Below are positions 31,401-40,281 of a stretch of DNA of 40,454 nucleotides, one piece after another. The number at the start of each line of letters is the position of its first letter. Positions within the stretch are counted from its first letter, which is position 1. Position numbers and translations under genes: made by a program. The notes beneath the pieces are model-generated. The model did not search any database, was not told where the DNA came from, and saw nothing but the letters and a program-made list of their open reading frames with translations. Source of the stretch: Pelagophyceae sp. CCMP2097. Taxonomy: Eukaryota > Sar > Pelagophyceae. The DNA lies in assembly GCA_026770575.1 (NCBI GenBank), contig MU657184.1, positions 522,648 to 563,101 of the forward strand, read 5' to 3'.

Positions 31401-33490
31401 CTCCGACGCGCTCGCCATCGCGCTCTGCTGCGCCATGCGAGAGGGGCACCGCCGCGCACATTTACCGGCGGCCGACGGGACCGCGGCAAACGGCTGCCGG
31501 CTCGTGGCTGCGAACTGGGTGCCCTTTGCGGGCGTCTTTTCGGAGCTCGTGATGCACCGGCCGATAGTCCTCAAGCTCGACGAAATCAGTGACGAAGTCG
31601 ACAACGAGGGAGACGCGAAGCACCGCGACGGCGCGTCGAGCGAAAACGGCACCGTGGAGAACAGCTGGGTCCGCCTCCACTGCCTCTACGTCCTCACCGA
31701 CGAGGTCGGCCTTTCTTCGTGGACGACGACCGCCGTCGACGATGCGGCGGCGGACGCGGATTCTGGCCCGCGCGCGCTCGTCGACGCCGTGTGTTCGACG
31801 CTCATGGCGCAGGACGACGCTTTGCGCGAGCGCACGCGCCTCGCGGCGGGGCAAAAGTCTGCATCGTGGGGGCAGCGCTTGCGGCTCTGGCAGGCCGTCG
31901 GCGTCCTCTCACCGCTCACGTCGGACGCCTTCGTGCGCGGGCCCGCGGGCGCGGGCGGCCTCGCGTCGCCGGCGGCCATCCTCCCGCGCGCGCTCGCGTC
32001 GCCGACGCTGCCTTGCGTTCGATACGCCATCGAGAGCGCCTCTATCGTCTTCGCGCGCCGAGCGTGCGTTCGATTGGGAGGTCGGTTGCATCCTTCGTGT
32101 TTCGACGCCTTCTTGAGGGTTGCCTAGGCCCTCGCCGGTGCTCGCTTCGATTCTGGACATGTTGGACTCTGTGCGAGAGGGGAGGATGGTCGCTCACGTC
32201 GAAGAAGTCCTCCCGGCGGCGCACGAGAAGAACTTTACCGAGGTGGCCAAAGCCACGACGGGCTGCGGCCGCGAGCTCGCCATTGCCTCGCTCCTCGCCG
32301 TCGCTGGCCACGCCGTGATCGACTTCACGCGAGGCCCAAGCGTGGCGCACCTCGGCGCCGCCGGCGACTTTGGGAGGCGAGTGCTCCAGGCCTCCTTCGC
32401 GCTCATGTCGTCGGCGCGAGGCCTCATCCGAGGCGTGGCGCAGCTGCTGACGATGCGTTTACTCCAAGATCTGCGAGTCTTCGAGGAAGACGCAAAGTGG
32501 CCTCTTGAGCAGCTCGAAGAGCACCGCTTGCAGTTCCGCGCGCTGGCCGTGGCGCTCCTCGTCGACGCGCGCTCGGCCATGCTCCACGACCCGGACGTCC
32601 TCCGCGGTTTGAAACGCCAACAACGGTTCTTCACCGAGCTTCGGTCCCCGGACCTCGCCACGCTCCGAGGCGTCGTCCGCGAGCTCGGCGACGGCACGGA
32701 CGAAGGCGGGCCAGAGTCGCTCGCACACCAACCGCGCCCGAGAAACGACGAGAGAGCGTGCTCGAAGACGGCCTCGTTGTAGGTCGTATCGCTTCGGCAC
32801 GATTTGGACGCGGCGACGGCGGTGCTGCAGAAACTCGAGCGAGAATCTGGCTTCTCCGTGTTTTGGCACGCGCCGCCGCCGCCCGTGCCGCTGACGTACT
32901 CTCAGCTCATGGCTCGAGGCGGTCTCGAAACTTCAGAGGGCAAGACGCCGCGGCGTTTCGTCCAGCGCAAGATCGACCACCTTCTCGACGAGGCGGTGGC
33001 GGGATCTGAAAAGCGCATCCCGCTCATTGTCTGCGCCTCGCTGATCGACAAAGCGACGAATCTCGGTGGACTCGCGCGGACGTGCGAGGTCTTTGGCGCC
33101 GAGTCGCTCGTCGTCGGGTCCATGCGGCTGACGCGGACGCGCGACTTTGAAGTCGTCGCCGCGAGTTCGGAGAGGTGGATCGATATCGACGAGGTGCCGC
33201 CGGCGAAACTCTCAAAGTGGCTCCGGCTTAAAAAGTTACAGGGCTATAGTATCGTCGCCCTCGAGCAAGCCACCGAGTCCGTCTCCCTCGCCGACGCTTC
33301 GCTCACGCTGCCCGTGCCCTCGGTGCTCCTCCTCGGCTCGGAGCGCGAGGGCATCCCGGTCGACTTGCTTGATCAAGTCGATCGGTGCCTGGAAATCCCG
33401 CAACTCGGAAAAGTCCGAAGCCTCAACGTCCACGTCTCCGCCGCCCTGACCATCTTCCAATACGCCAAGCAGTTTATTAACAGACCCTAA
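28494..33490 (+). CDS. TARBP1: TARBP1/Trm3-type tRNA (guanosine-2'-O)-methyltransferase
   Basis: Eight exons join in frame to 1501 residues: 28494-28784, 28870-29001, 29092-29213, 29263-29974, 30033-31287, 31325-32063, 32128-32674 and 32783-33490. The last exon is a SpoU/TrmH (SPOUT) domain: motif 1 SLIDKATNLGGLARTCEVFG with the conserved Asn and Arg, motif 2 VLLLGSEREGIP, motif 3 IPQLGKVRSLNVHVSAAL, a knotted SAM-binding site. The 1250 residues before it are helical, HEAT-like, as in yeast Trm3 (1436 residues) and human TARBP1 (1621), which methylate G18 of certain tRNAs at the ribose. Length, order and C-terminal position of the domain all fit. Donors are GTGAG, GTGTG, GTGCG, GTGCT and GTCCG types. 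The least certain junction is 32674/32783. The stop overlaps the 3' end of the kelch gene on the other strand by 14 bp. Confidence 0.9.
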
Positions 33491-34926
33491 CATCCAATTC
33501 AGAGGGCCATTCGGTGCGAGCGAGGCGCGTCTGCCTCACCGCCGGCGCCGCCAAAGGCCGCGCGCTCCTTTGATCCTCCATGGCGAGCACCTCCGTCGTC
33601 GACGATCCACCGCCAACTTCGAATCCCCCGACCACGAGGATCCGTGGGATTTCGCCCGCGACGTGAGTCGCGTGGCTGCGCACGTCGTGCGTGTCGTCTG
33701 CACGGCCGGCCCGGGCGAAAACTCCAGCGCCGAAATGTCGACGAGGTCGGTCGTGGCCCATGATGTGACTGCTGATTCCTCCCCACCGATGACGAGAACA
33801 TGCTGCGCGTCGACGGGCACGGCCGTGCAGCCCTCGCGCGCCGAGCTCATCGACGGCCCGGGCGCGAACGCCACGACCCGGACCTCGAGAATCTCCGTCG
33901 TGTTCAAACATCCTGAAGCTGATATGCCAACCCACCAATATGCGGTGCTCCTCGAGCGCGACGGCCGCGCATCCGCCGCACGAAGTGGACATGGCAGGGC
34001 GCAAAGGCCATCGTGTCCAGGCTGAGGATTTCGGTGCTCGACAGTTGAGACATATCGTCGCTATCGCCGCCCACGACGAGCATCCTGCGAGCGTCGAGTG
34101 CGACGGCAGCGCACATGTTTCGTGCCGTGAGAATGTCCGGCCCCGGCGTAAATATGCGCGTCGAGAGGTGGAAAATCTCCGCCGTGTTTAAAACTTCGAC
34201 ATACGTTCCACCCACCACCAGCACTCGATCTGCGTCGAGCTGGACGGCTGCGCATCCCCATCTTCCCATGAGCATGTCCGGCCCATCTGTTAACGTCATC
34301 GTCTGCGTGTCGAGCACTTCCGTCGTTTCATCAGCCGATTCACCGCCAAACACCATAACGCGCCCTCCAGCAGCCACGGCACAGCACCATCCACGTTTAT
34401 CGCTCATCGCCGGCCCCGGTCGGAACACCGCGTCGTCGGTCCACGCCCACGCGCCGAACACGGCAGCCTCGAGGCCAAAGTAGTCCAGCTCCTGCACCAT
34501 CGCGTCCTGCGCGGCCTCGGGGAATGCGCGGATCGCCCTCTGCATGCACGGGCCGTCGGGAGGATCGCCGCGCAGGAAGTCAAGGAGCATGGCGAAGCGC
34601 CCGCCGTCGCGGTCGATGAAGATGGACCCGTCCACCGGGTCCGCCTGCAGCATCGCGTCGCAGCGCCCGAACATGCGCCCGAGCATCGAGTCCTCGACCT
34701 TTGTTAGCACGGCTCGCGACGTCTCGAAGCGCGCGCCGCCCACGTTGAGCTTGATCTTCTCGTCGGGCGGCGGCGCAGATGCACGCATGCGCGCCTGCAG
34801 CTCTTCTTCGCGCGCGACCTTCTCGTCCGTGTCTTTGATAAAAGCCGCGCGGTCGTATTCGAGCGCTCGGCGGTCGGAAGCGAGCTGGGCCTGCGATGGT
34901 CGAAGCGTCGCAGCGCCGCCAATCAT
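33477..34926 (-). pseudogene. KCTD (BTB/T1)-kelch protein gene with broken frame
   Basis: From ATG 34926 a 340-residue frame starts with a short coiled coil (RRALEYDRAAFIKDTDEKVA), then a KCTD-type tetramerisation domain (KIKLNVGGARFETSRAVLTK, FIDRDGGRFAMLLDFLRG), then kelch repeats with VLVVGG or VMVFGG every 45-50 residues. After DTMAFAP near 34000 the kelch pattern jumps frame to AMSTSCGGCAAVALEEHRIL, near 33930 jumps again to NTTEILEVRVVAFAPGPSMS, and near 33690 returns to the second frame (PRILVVGGFEVGGGSSTTEV), which stops at 33477. A plausible N-terminal piece (VAYPKRLAAALEAVRRTNTA, upstream to about 35110) is in yet another frame. No splice sites explain these shifts, so this is a pseudogene or the assembly has several indel errors. 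KCTD-kelch proteins usually act as scaffolds or ubiquitin-ligase adaptors. Confidence 0.6.
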
Positions 34927-35095
34927 GCAACGTCGGTTTCAAAAGGCGTGCCATCTCGGCGTCAAAGGCCCGCTCGAGGGCGTCGATCGCGGTGGCGTGC
35001 GCCGTGTTGGTCCGCCGTACGGCCTCGAGCGCGGCGGCCAATCGTTTGGGGTACGCCACGCGTTGACCAGTGCGCAGTCGCCGAACGTATTCCGT

Positions 35096-35194
35096 CGGGT
35101 TTTCCAAGAGACGGCTTGGCCGCTCGGCGACATGGCATCCCCGGCCGATGGACGCACGCCGTCTTGTCTGGATGCGAATCCAGGATCCCCGCTT
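35096..35194. repeat. Dispersed repeat, copy 1 (upstream of KCTD-kelch gene)
   Basis: About 95 bp (CGGGTTTTCCAAGAGACGGC to CCAGGATCCCC) recur at 39070-39154 in the same orientation with a few substitutions and two small deletions. Both copies lie just upstream of a minus-strand gene (kelch here, BRCT-EEP there), in the 5' flank or first exon. Confidence 0.85.
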
Positions 35195-35222
35195 TTTATA
35201 ACACATTTGACCGTGACCGTGA

Positions 35223-36535
35223 TCACGCGTCTCGCAGGTGCGGCGGGAGCCAGGGCAGGCCGAGGAGTTTGAAGATGCCTCGTTCCGAAGTCACCCTCGC
35301 AGGAGACGCGTCCTCGTACGGCAAGAGCTTGGGCTCCGAGCCGTCTTCGGGCACCGTGAGGAGGCAGTGCGCCTAGCGCTGTGTCGTTTTCGCGCCGTCG
35401 GCTTTGGCGGTGGTTTCCTCACCGAGAGGCTGAGGCCGTGGTCGTTTGCGCGTTGGCGCACCAGCCGATTGAACAGCGCGCTCCCCGTCCAGGAGAGCAA
35501 TGCGAAGGGATACTCGATCCAGGCCGCCACGACTAAGTCGATTCGGCGGAGCTTGCCGTCGGTGCCGCGCCAGACGCCGAAGAAACGGTCCAGCTTGTCC
35601 CAGTGCTGCCAGCCCGACCCGGAGGAAGCGATCCTTCTTTTCAGCATGCGGACGTGCGGCAGCTCGCAGAGATGTTGCGGGGCGTTTTTTGACCGGGCGG
35701 ACCCGAGGTCCGAGTCCAAGTCATTGAGAGACTCGTCCCACGTTTGGCCCGTCTGGACCATGGACCAGCCGCCGTCTTCCGGCTCGACGCCGTCGTTCTC
35801 GACGGAGACGATGAGCCCAGAAGCGCGCAGCGCAGATACGAGGAGACGCAAGACGTCTGCCGTTCTCGAATACGAGCAAAAGTGCGGGTGCGTGACGACG
35901 AAATCGGCGTCGTGGCCGCAGACGGTCCCGTGCTCGAGGCGGCGCCGCGCCCCGCCGACTCGCTCCACAGTCCACGCCTCGTGCGACGGCGGCCAGCCGT
36001 GCTCGATTCCACCGAGGTGCGACCGCAGCGCCGCCGCCATGGCTTCGACGTCGCCGGCGCCGAGGGGCGCGGTGAGGTCGGCGTGATTCGCGAAACCGAA
36101 CCGTTGGCCTCGAGAGAGAGTGGCGCGGAAAGCGGTATCGTCTCGAAAGAGGCGCATCGCCGACGCTACGGAGACCAATTCGCCCGCCGCCAAGAGCTTG
36201 TCCGATACGAGGAGCGCGTCGGGGTACCTATCAGGGAAGATACCGTCGGCCGACGTGGAACGTGAGTCCGTGAAATGAAATTTCGTGGCCACACTCGCAC
36301 CTCTGCCGGTCCTGCTCCAGACCGCGGCCCGGCCCGAGGCCGAAGATGGCGACGAGGCTGGATACGGCGGACGCGCCGCGCACGTCCCGGTACCTCTATT
36401 TTCGATGCGTGCAAAGAGCGGCCGCAAAGGGAGGCAGGGGCGGTGTATTCCGACGAGGGTCAGGTTCTCGGCCAACCCCGTCAGGGCCGCCCGTTTGGAA
36501 GAAGGAACAAACCCGTTTTCCAAGGGTCGGGACAA
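35223..36535 (-). CDS. Family X DNA polymerase (Pol mu/lambda/TdT-like)
   Basis: The catalytic part is clear. Exon 36535-35423 joins by a 50-bp intron (donor GTGAGG, acceptor GCGCTAG) to exon 35372-35223, ending VTSERGIFKLLGLPWLPPH, the usual Pol X thumb end. From ATG 36535 the palm motifs are GHDADFVVTHP (Asp209 and Asp211) and RRIDLVVAAW (Asp333), the three metal-binding carboxylates; then YPFALLSWTGSALFNRLVR, the family's TGS motif. QRFGFANHADLTAPL before the palm matches the fingers region. So the enzyme looks active: short-gap filling in base-excision repair or end joining. The first 80 residues read like non-coding sequence, so the true 5' exons are unresolved and 36535 is only the open-frame limit. 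No BRCT domain is seen in this frame, but the next minus-strand gene has one. Confidence 0.85.
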
Positions 36536-37105
36536 AGGCCAGACCCGGGGTGACGGGCAAGGCCAAAACGCACAAACCCAGCAAACCCGGCCCGCGCGTC
36601 TTCAGGGCAAACCCGAGGCCGGCCCTGCTCCCGAGGCGCAGAGCCCCGAATCGTGAAACGGGCTTTTCGCTGAAACGGTCGCAGCGAATCTCGCTCTCTC
36701 GAGTGGGGCACCTGTTCGGAGCTGGAGAAGACGAAGCCGGCGTCGTAGTCGCGGGTTGGAGTGCCAGCGGCCTCGGCAACGCAGCGCTTGATCATGTCGA
36801 AGAAGCGACCTTGCTCGTTGATCATCGGCACGCCGACAAGGCCGCGGAAGACCTGCGGGTTTCCGGATCCGAGTGAGACCCCGCCCTGTCTGCCAAGAGC
36901 AGGGGCGGCTTCCGGTTTTCCCTCCGACCGATTTTCCCTCCGACCAAAGGTTTGCGGCTTCCGGTTTGTGCGTTTTGGCCCGTCAACCCGCGGCTTTGGC
37001 CATGGCCCGAACCCGACCCTTTCTCAGACGGCTCTGGTCGCTCGACCAAGCCGCGACCCTGACGGGTTTGGCACAGATTGAAAACCCTCGTCCGAATACA
37101 CCGTC
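36443..37105. repeat. Diverged long inverted repeat with about 140-bp arms
   Basis: The plus strand from 36443 (GTGTATTCCGACGAGGGT, then CCAACCCCGTCAGGG, then GGTGACGGGCAAGG and CCAAAACGCACAAACC near 36570) is matched in the same order by the minus strand from 37105 (GTGTATTCGGACGAGGGT, CCAAACCCGTCAGGG, GTTGACGGGCC, CAAAACGCACAAACC near 36970). Arms are about 75-80 percent alike by eye with indels. Confidence 0.6.
36712..36885 (-). other. Exon-like segment, gene unknown
   Basis: A 174-bp minus-strand piece is flanked by an acceptor (AGACAG) and a donor (GTGCCC), both in phase 0, and encodes FRGLVGVPMINEQGRFFDMI, then KRCVAEAAGTPTRDYDAGFV, then FSSSEQ. Composition is protein-like; the pattern faintly recalls Cache or GAF sensor domains but I cannot support a name. 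It lies between the arms of the inverted repeat. No partner exons were fixed with confidence in 36536-37398; a minus-strand stretch near 37130-37340 (TIKGVGDKSGLGSKRQGHVN onward) is one possibility. Confidence 0.35.
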
Positions 37106-37398
37106 GATGCTCCTCGCGACAAGGGTTCTTGGATCCTTGCGAGGGGGCTTCGTCTTCGCGGCAGGCGCCGGCGCGGACGTCCTCTACGTCGCGCAGCGCA
37201 GTGGCACAGGAGACGACGGCGGCCTCGCAGCGCTGCAGGCCGAGGGCGCGGACGTTGACGTGGCCTTGCCGCTTCGACCCCAAACCGCTCTTGTCGCCTA
37301 CGCCCTTGATGGTACGACCAGCCTCCGTGGCGCATTCGTCTCGGAATCTCACGACTCTGTCTGGATTCGGGTTCCTCTCAAGTTTATTTTGGGGACGT

Positions 37399-38985
37399 TT
37401 ATTTCGACAAAAACGGCTTCTCACGGTCCTTGCCTCCGAGCGCGAGCTCGCATTGCCTCGCCTCGGAGAGCACCTGTCCATGCGGTCGCAGCCGGGAAAC
37501 GCAACACGCAGACGAACCACGCGGCATACACACCACGCGGCACACACATGAACCTGGACGAACCTTGAGGACTTGAACGTGCTTCGTCCGCTGGGAGAAC
37601 GCGGCGTCTCGGGCCGCGGAGGGGAAGGTACGCAGGCACATTTCCGACAGCGCGTCGTTCCCCGCTCTGCGTTTCCGCTTTGCTTGCTCGGCGGAAAACG
37701 AGGCGAGCTCTGAGCGCCGCAGGGGCAGCAGAATCAGCACGGCGTGGTTGTTGCGGTACAAAGACTCGCAGCAGCGGTGTTGCAGCCCGCGCCCCACGTC
37801 GTACGACGCCAGCAGAACGGCACTCGGACGCGCGGCGTCGTCCGGGACGTCCAAAGCGCCGCCCGTCGGCCGAGGGTCGTCGTCGTCTTGGGAGCGCACG
37901 TTCAGAGTCCGAGGATCGTCCTCGAACCACGTCTCGACTCTTTCCCGCCGCGCGGGCCCGAGCACGCGGCAGTCGAAGAGCCGAGCCGCCCCTTTGAGCA
38001 CCTTCGCAAAAGAATCGGGTGGGCCCTCGCCGTCGTTTTGCGGAGGAGAGCCGCCGCAGTTTTGCGCAGAGCCGCCGTCGCCGTAGACCGGCGCAGAAGA
38101 GCAGTCACCCTCGGAAACGCATTCGCATTCGCCGACTGCGCATTCGCTGAGGCCGACGACAAAGCCGACGTCGTCAGAGTTATCGTCGACCTGGCGCGAA
38201 ACGAAGCGCAAGGCGGTCTTCCTCAAGGGTCCGCCGATGCAGCTCACGAAGCGCAAGCGTGGGCCGGCGCCCGCCGAGACGGCAAAATTGTCGAGGCGGC
38301 AAACGTCGGTCAGCGCATCCGCGCCGGCGCCGCAGAGGACGATCGCGACGCCGCCGGCGGCCTCGGCGGCGCTGAAGGCGCTAAAGGCGCAGCTGAAGTT
38401 GCCGCGTTTTCGGCCCCTGCGCATCACCACCTCTAACGCCATCGCCACTTCGGCCTCGTCGTTTGCGGCGAGCTGCGTGCACTGCAGCAGCAAGACGTCG
38501 GCATGGGTTGTGTCGACGGCGCGGGCCAACGAGGCGTCTTTCAAAGCGAGGTGGAGGCCTCCGCTGCAGACAAAAGTGGCGACGCGGAGGTCCGCTTCTT
38601 CGACTTCGCCTCGGGCGTCTTCGCCTTTCGTCGCGCTTCGCGCCTCGCCGAACTGGAAGAGCGAAGCGTCGACGGCGGAAACGGAGCCGTGTCCCAGCAC
38701 CGCGGTCACCCAGTGGACATTGACGACGGCTGCCGCCTCGACGTCAAGGTCTTTGACGTCGACGCCGTCGTAGCAGGCCACGTAATCGGCGTCGATGCGC
38801 GTATGCGTCTTGGGGGCCGCGGTGTAGACCGTCGCGGTGCCGCCCTGGAGGCGGACCTTGCCGGCTATAAAAGCGGCTTGGCACCCCGGAGAAATCGCGT
38901 TCGAGCTGCCGCCGCCCGCCGGCAACACCAGCGCCACCGCCAGGCCCTCGAAGGCTTTCGGCGTGGCCGGCTTGCGCTTCCGCAT
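37399..38985 (-). CDS. BRCT domain plus degenerate EEP (APE/ExoIII-like) domain
   Basis: ATG 38985 opens a 528-codon frame. Residues 10-112 fit a BRCT domain: AFEGLAVALVLPAG, KVRLQGGTATVY for the GG turn, KTHTRIDADYVA, and VVNVHWVTAVLGHG for the conserved Trp helix. Residues 133-425 follow the APE/ExoIII order: LRVATFVCSGG (family WNVNGLR), ADVLLLQCTQL (family DILCLQETK), GGVAIVLCG, FVVGLSECAVGE (family VLCGDLNVAHE), RLFDCRVLGP (family DSFRHLYP), ETWFEDD (TFW), AVLLASYDV and SLYRNNHAVLILLPL (family SDHCPI). Key catalytic residues are replaced: Asn to Cys140, Glu to Cys169, the GDLN aspartate and SDH aspartate lost. I infer a non-catalytic DNA-repair scaffold or end-binding factor. After about residue 460 the frame turns into poor sequence, so a last intron and exon probably follow. 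Confidence 0.7.
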   Translation of the reverse strand: MRKRKPATPKAFEGLAVALVLPAGGGSSNAISPGCQAAFIAGKVRLQGGTATVYTAAPKTHTRIDADYVACYDGVDVKDLDVEAAAVVNVHWVTAVLGHGSVSAVDASLFQFGEARSATKGEDARGEVEEADLRVATFVCSGGLHLALKDASLARAVDTTHADVLLLQCTQLAANDEAEVAMALEVVMRRGRKRGNFSCAFSAFSAAEAAGGVAIVLCGAGADALTDVCRLDNFAVSAGAGPRLRFVSCIGGPLRKTALRFVSRQVDDNSDDVGFVVGLSECAVGECECVSEGDCSSAPVYGDGGSAQNCGGSPPQNDGEGPPDSFAKVLKGAARLFDCRVLGPARRERVETWFEDDPRTLNVRSQDDDDPRPTGGALDVPDDAARPSAVLLASYDVGRGLQHRCCESLYRNNHAVLILLPLRRSELASFSAEQAKRKRRAGNDALSEMCLRTFPSAARDAAFSQRTKHVQVLKVRPGSCVCRVVCMPRGSSACCVSRLRPHGQVLSEARQCELALGGKDREKPFLSK

Positions 38986-39444
38986 CGGCCCGCTGCGGGA
39001 GCCCGCTAAGCCGTCTGGGCCGCCCGCTCAAGCGGCTCGGACTCAACTGCGTCGCTAAACATGTTTCGCCGGGTTTTCCAAGAGACGGCTCAGCCGCTCG
39101 GCATCCCCGGCCGATGGACACGCCGTCTTGTCTGGATGCAACTCCAGGATCCCCTGGAGGACTAACTCGTGCGAACACGTGTTGCTCAAGAGGCAAAGTG
39201 GCCGTACCGTGCGGCCCTAATCATTTTCCGCCTCGCCCGGACCACACTCCGACGTCGCCGGCAGAGGCCCGCAAACCGGACCCGCCGGCGCGCCGCGGTC
39301 CCCGCGCGGCGGTGCGAGTGTCGTGCCGACCATCTTCTCCGCAAGGTCCGGATCGCGGACAAGCTCGATTTCGTATGATGCATCGAGCCCCGTCCGAGGC
39401 CGGGGCGCGAGAGAACGAGACTTGGACTTCCGTTGTCGTGGGGT
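38986..39444. other. Intergenic DNA with a dispersed repeat
   Basis: Holds repeat copy 2 (39070-39154). A minus-strand frame ending at 39217 reads SYEIELVRDPDLAEKMVGTT and could be a small exon, but no gene can be built around it. Nothing else was noticed. Confidence 0.4.
39070..39154. repeat. Dispersed repeat, copy 2 (upstream of BRCT-EEP gene)
   Basis: Matches 35096-35194 in the same orientation. Relative to copy 1 it lacks CGACATGG-type bases near its middle and four bases in GGACGCACGCC. Confidence 0.85.
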
Positions 39445-39460
39445 GGTGTTGTGAAACACC
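39445..39460 (-). terminator. Histone-type 3' stem-loop downstream of H2B
   Basis: On the H2B sense strand the sequence is GGTGTTTCACAACACC: a perfect 6-bp stem and 4-base loop, followed by ACCCC, about 90 nt after the H2B stop. Replication-dependent histone mRNAs end in a 16-nt hairpin of the form GG-YYY-T, loop, A-RRR-CC followed by ACCCA. Size, flank and distance fit; the fourth stem base (G) and third loop base (A) depart from the consensus. Confidence 0.6.
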
Positions 39461-39548
39461 GGTTGTGGTTTTGTTATGGTTCGAGTCGCACAGCGCGTCG
39501 TCGCCATTAGTTCCGACGATGCGCCGTGCGGTCTGGCGGCGAAGCTGC

Positions 39549-39908
39549 TTAGGCGGTGCCGGCGCTGGTGAACTTGGTGACGGCCTTGGTGCCCTCGGAC
39601 ACGGCATGCTTGGAGAGCTCGCCGGGGAGCATGAGGCGGACGGCCGTCTGGATCTCGCGCGACGACATGGTCGCCTTCTTCGAGTAGCGGCCGAGCTTGG
39701 AGGCCTCGAGCGCGATGCGCTCGAAGATGTCGTTGATGAACGAGTTCATGATCGACATGCCCTTCTTCGAGATGCCCGTGTCCGGGTGGACCTGCTTCAG
39801 GACGCGGTAGATGTACGTCGAGTACGACTCGACGCGCTTCTTCTTCTTCTTGCCCTCGGCGGCCTTCTTCGGCGCCTTGGCGCTCTTCTTCGACGGGGTC
39901 TTGGCCAT
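39549..39908 (-). CDS. H2B: Histone H2B
   Basis: A single exon of 119 residues. The first 26 residues are a Lys/Ala tail ([19 protein letters not shown]). The histone fold is essentially canonical: [80 protein letters not shown], and the terminal helix [14 protein letters not shown]2B pairs with H2A in the nucleosome core. The lysine of AVTKFTS near the end corresponds to the conserved ubiquitination site. It is divergently paired with H2A, 373 bp apart, and intronless, as usual for replication-dependent histones. Confidence 0.98.
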   Translation of the reverse strand: MAKTPSKKSAKAPKKAAEGKKKKKRVESYSTYIYRVLKQVHPDTGISKKGMSIMNSFINDIFERIALEASKLGRYSKKATMSSREIQTAVRLMLPGELSKHAVSEGTKAVTKFTSAGTA

Positions 39909-40281
39909 GGTTGCGGAGGGTGCTTCGAGACGACGGCGATGCGAGTCTGAGTAAGCGCACGAAAAGTGTTTTTGAACGAGGCTCGAGATTCCGAAGCGCA
40001 GCGCCCATACATTCCAACGGAACTATTCGTCTTCGCGGTGTCTGGCGGGCCCTCGCGGCTGGGTGGCTGCTTGGAGGCGCCTGGGGCGACCTCATCGCGA
40101 TACCGGAGCGCACCATTCAGTCCTCCTCCCCGCGCGGCCTCGGCCTCGTCGATTCGAGTCCAACGGATCATTGTGATTCCGGAGCGCAGCAGCCGATATC
40201 GCACGGCCGTGTCCCCCCGACGACGAGACAACCTCCGACGCGCCTCGCACTCCCCGTCTCACCGACAAACACTTCGACAGC
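39909..40281. promoter_or_regulatory. Shared bidirectional H2A-H2B promoter with a triple motif
   Basis: The interval between the two starts carries three copies of a 14-base word: GATTCCGAAGCGCA (39987-40000), GATACCGGAGCGCA (40099-40112) and GATTCCGGAGCGCA (40175-40188), all in the same orientation. Copy spacing is 112 and 76 bp. No clear TATA box is seen. A common activator site is inferred. Confidence 0.6.

Noticed and set aside
36873..37568. Plus-strand frame with GGFVFAAGAGADVLYVAQ
   Set aside because: Plausible composition but no family, and the opposite strand carries similarly good exon-like pieces; neither could be chosen.
38860..38875. TATA-box-like TATAAAAG
   Set aside because: It lies within the BRCT coding region of the minus-strand gene.
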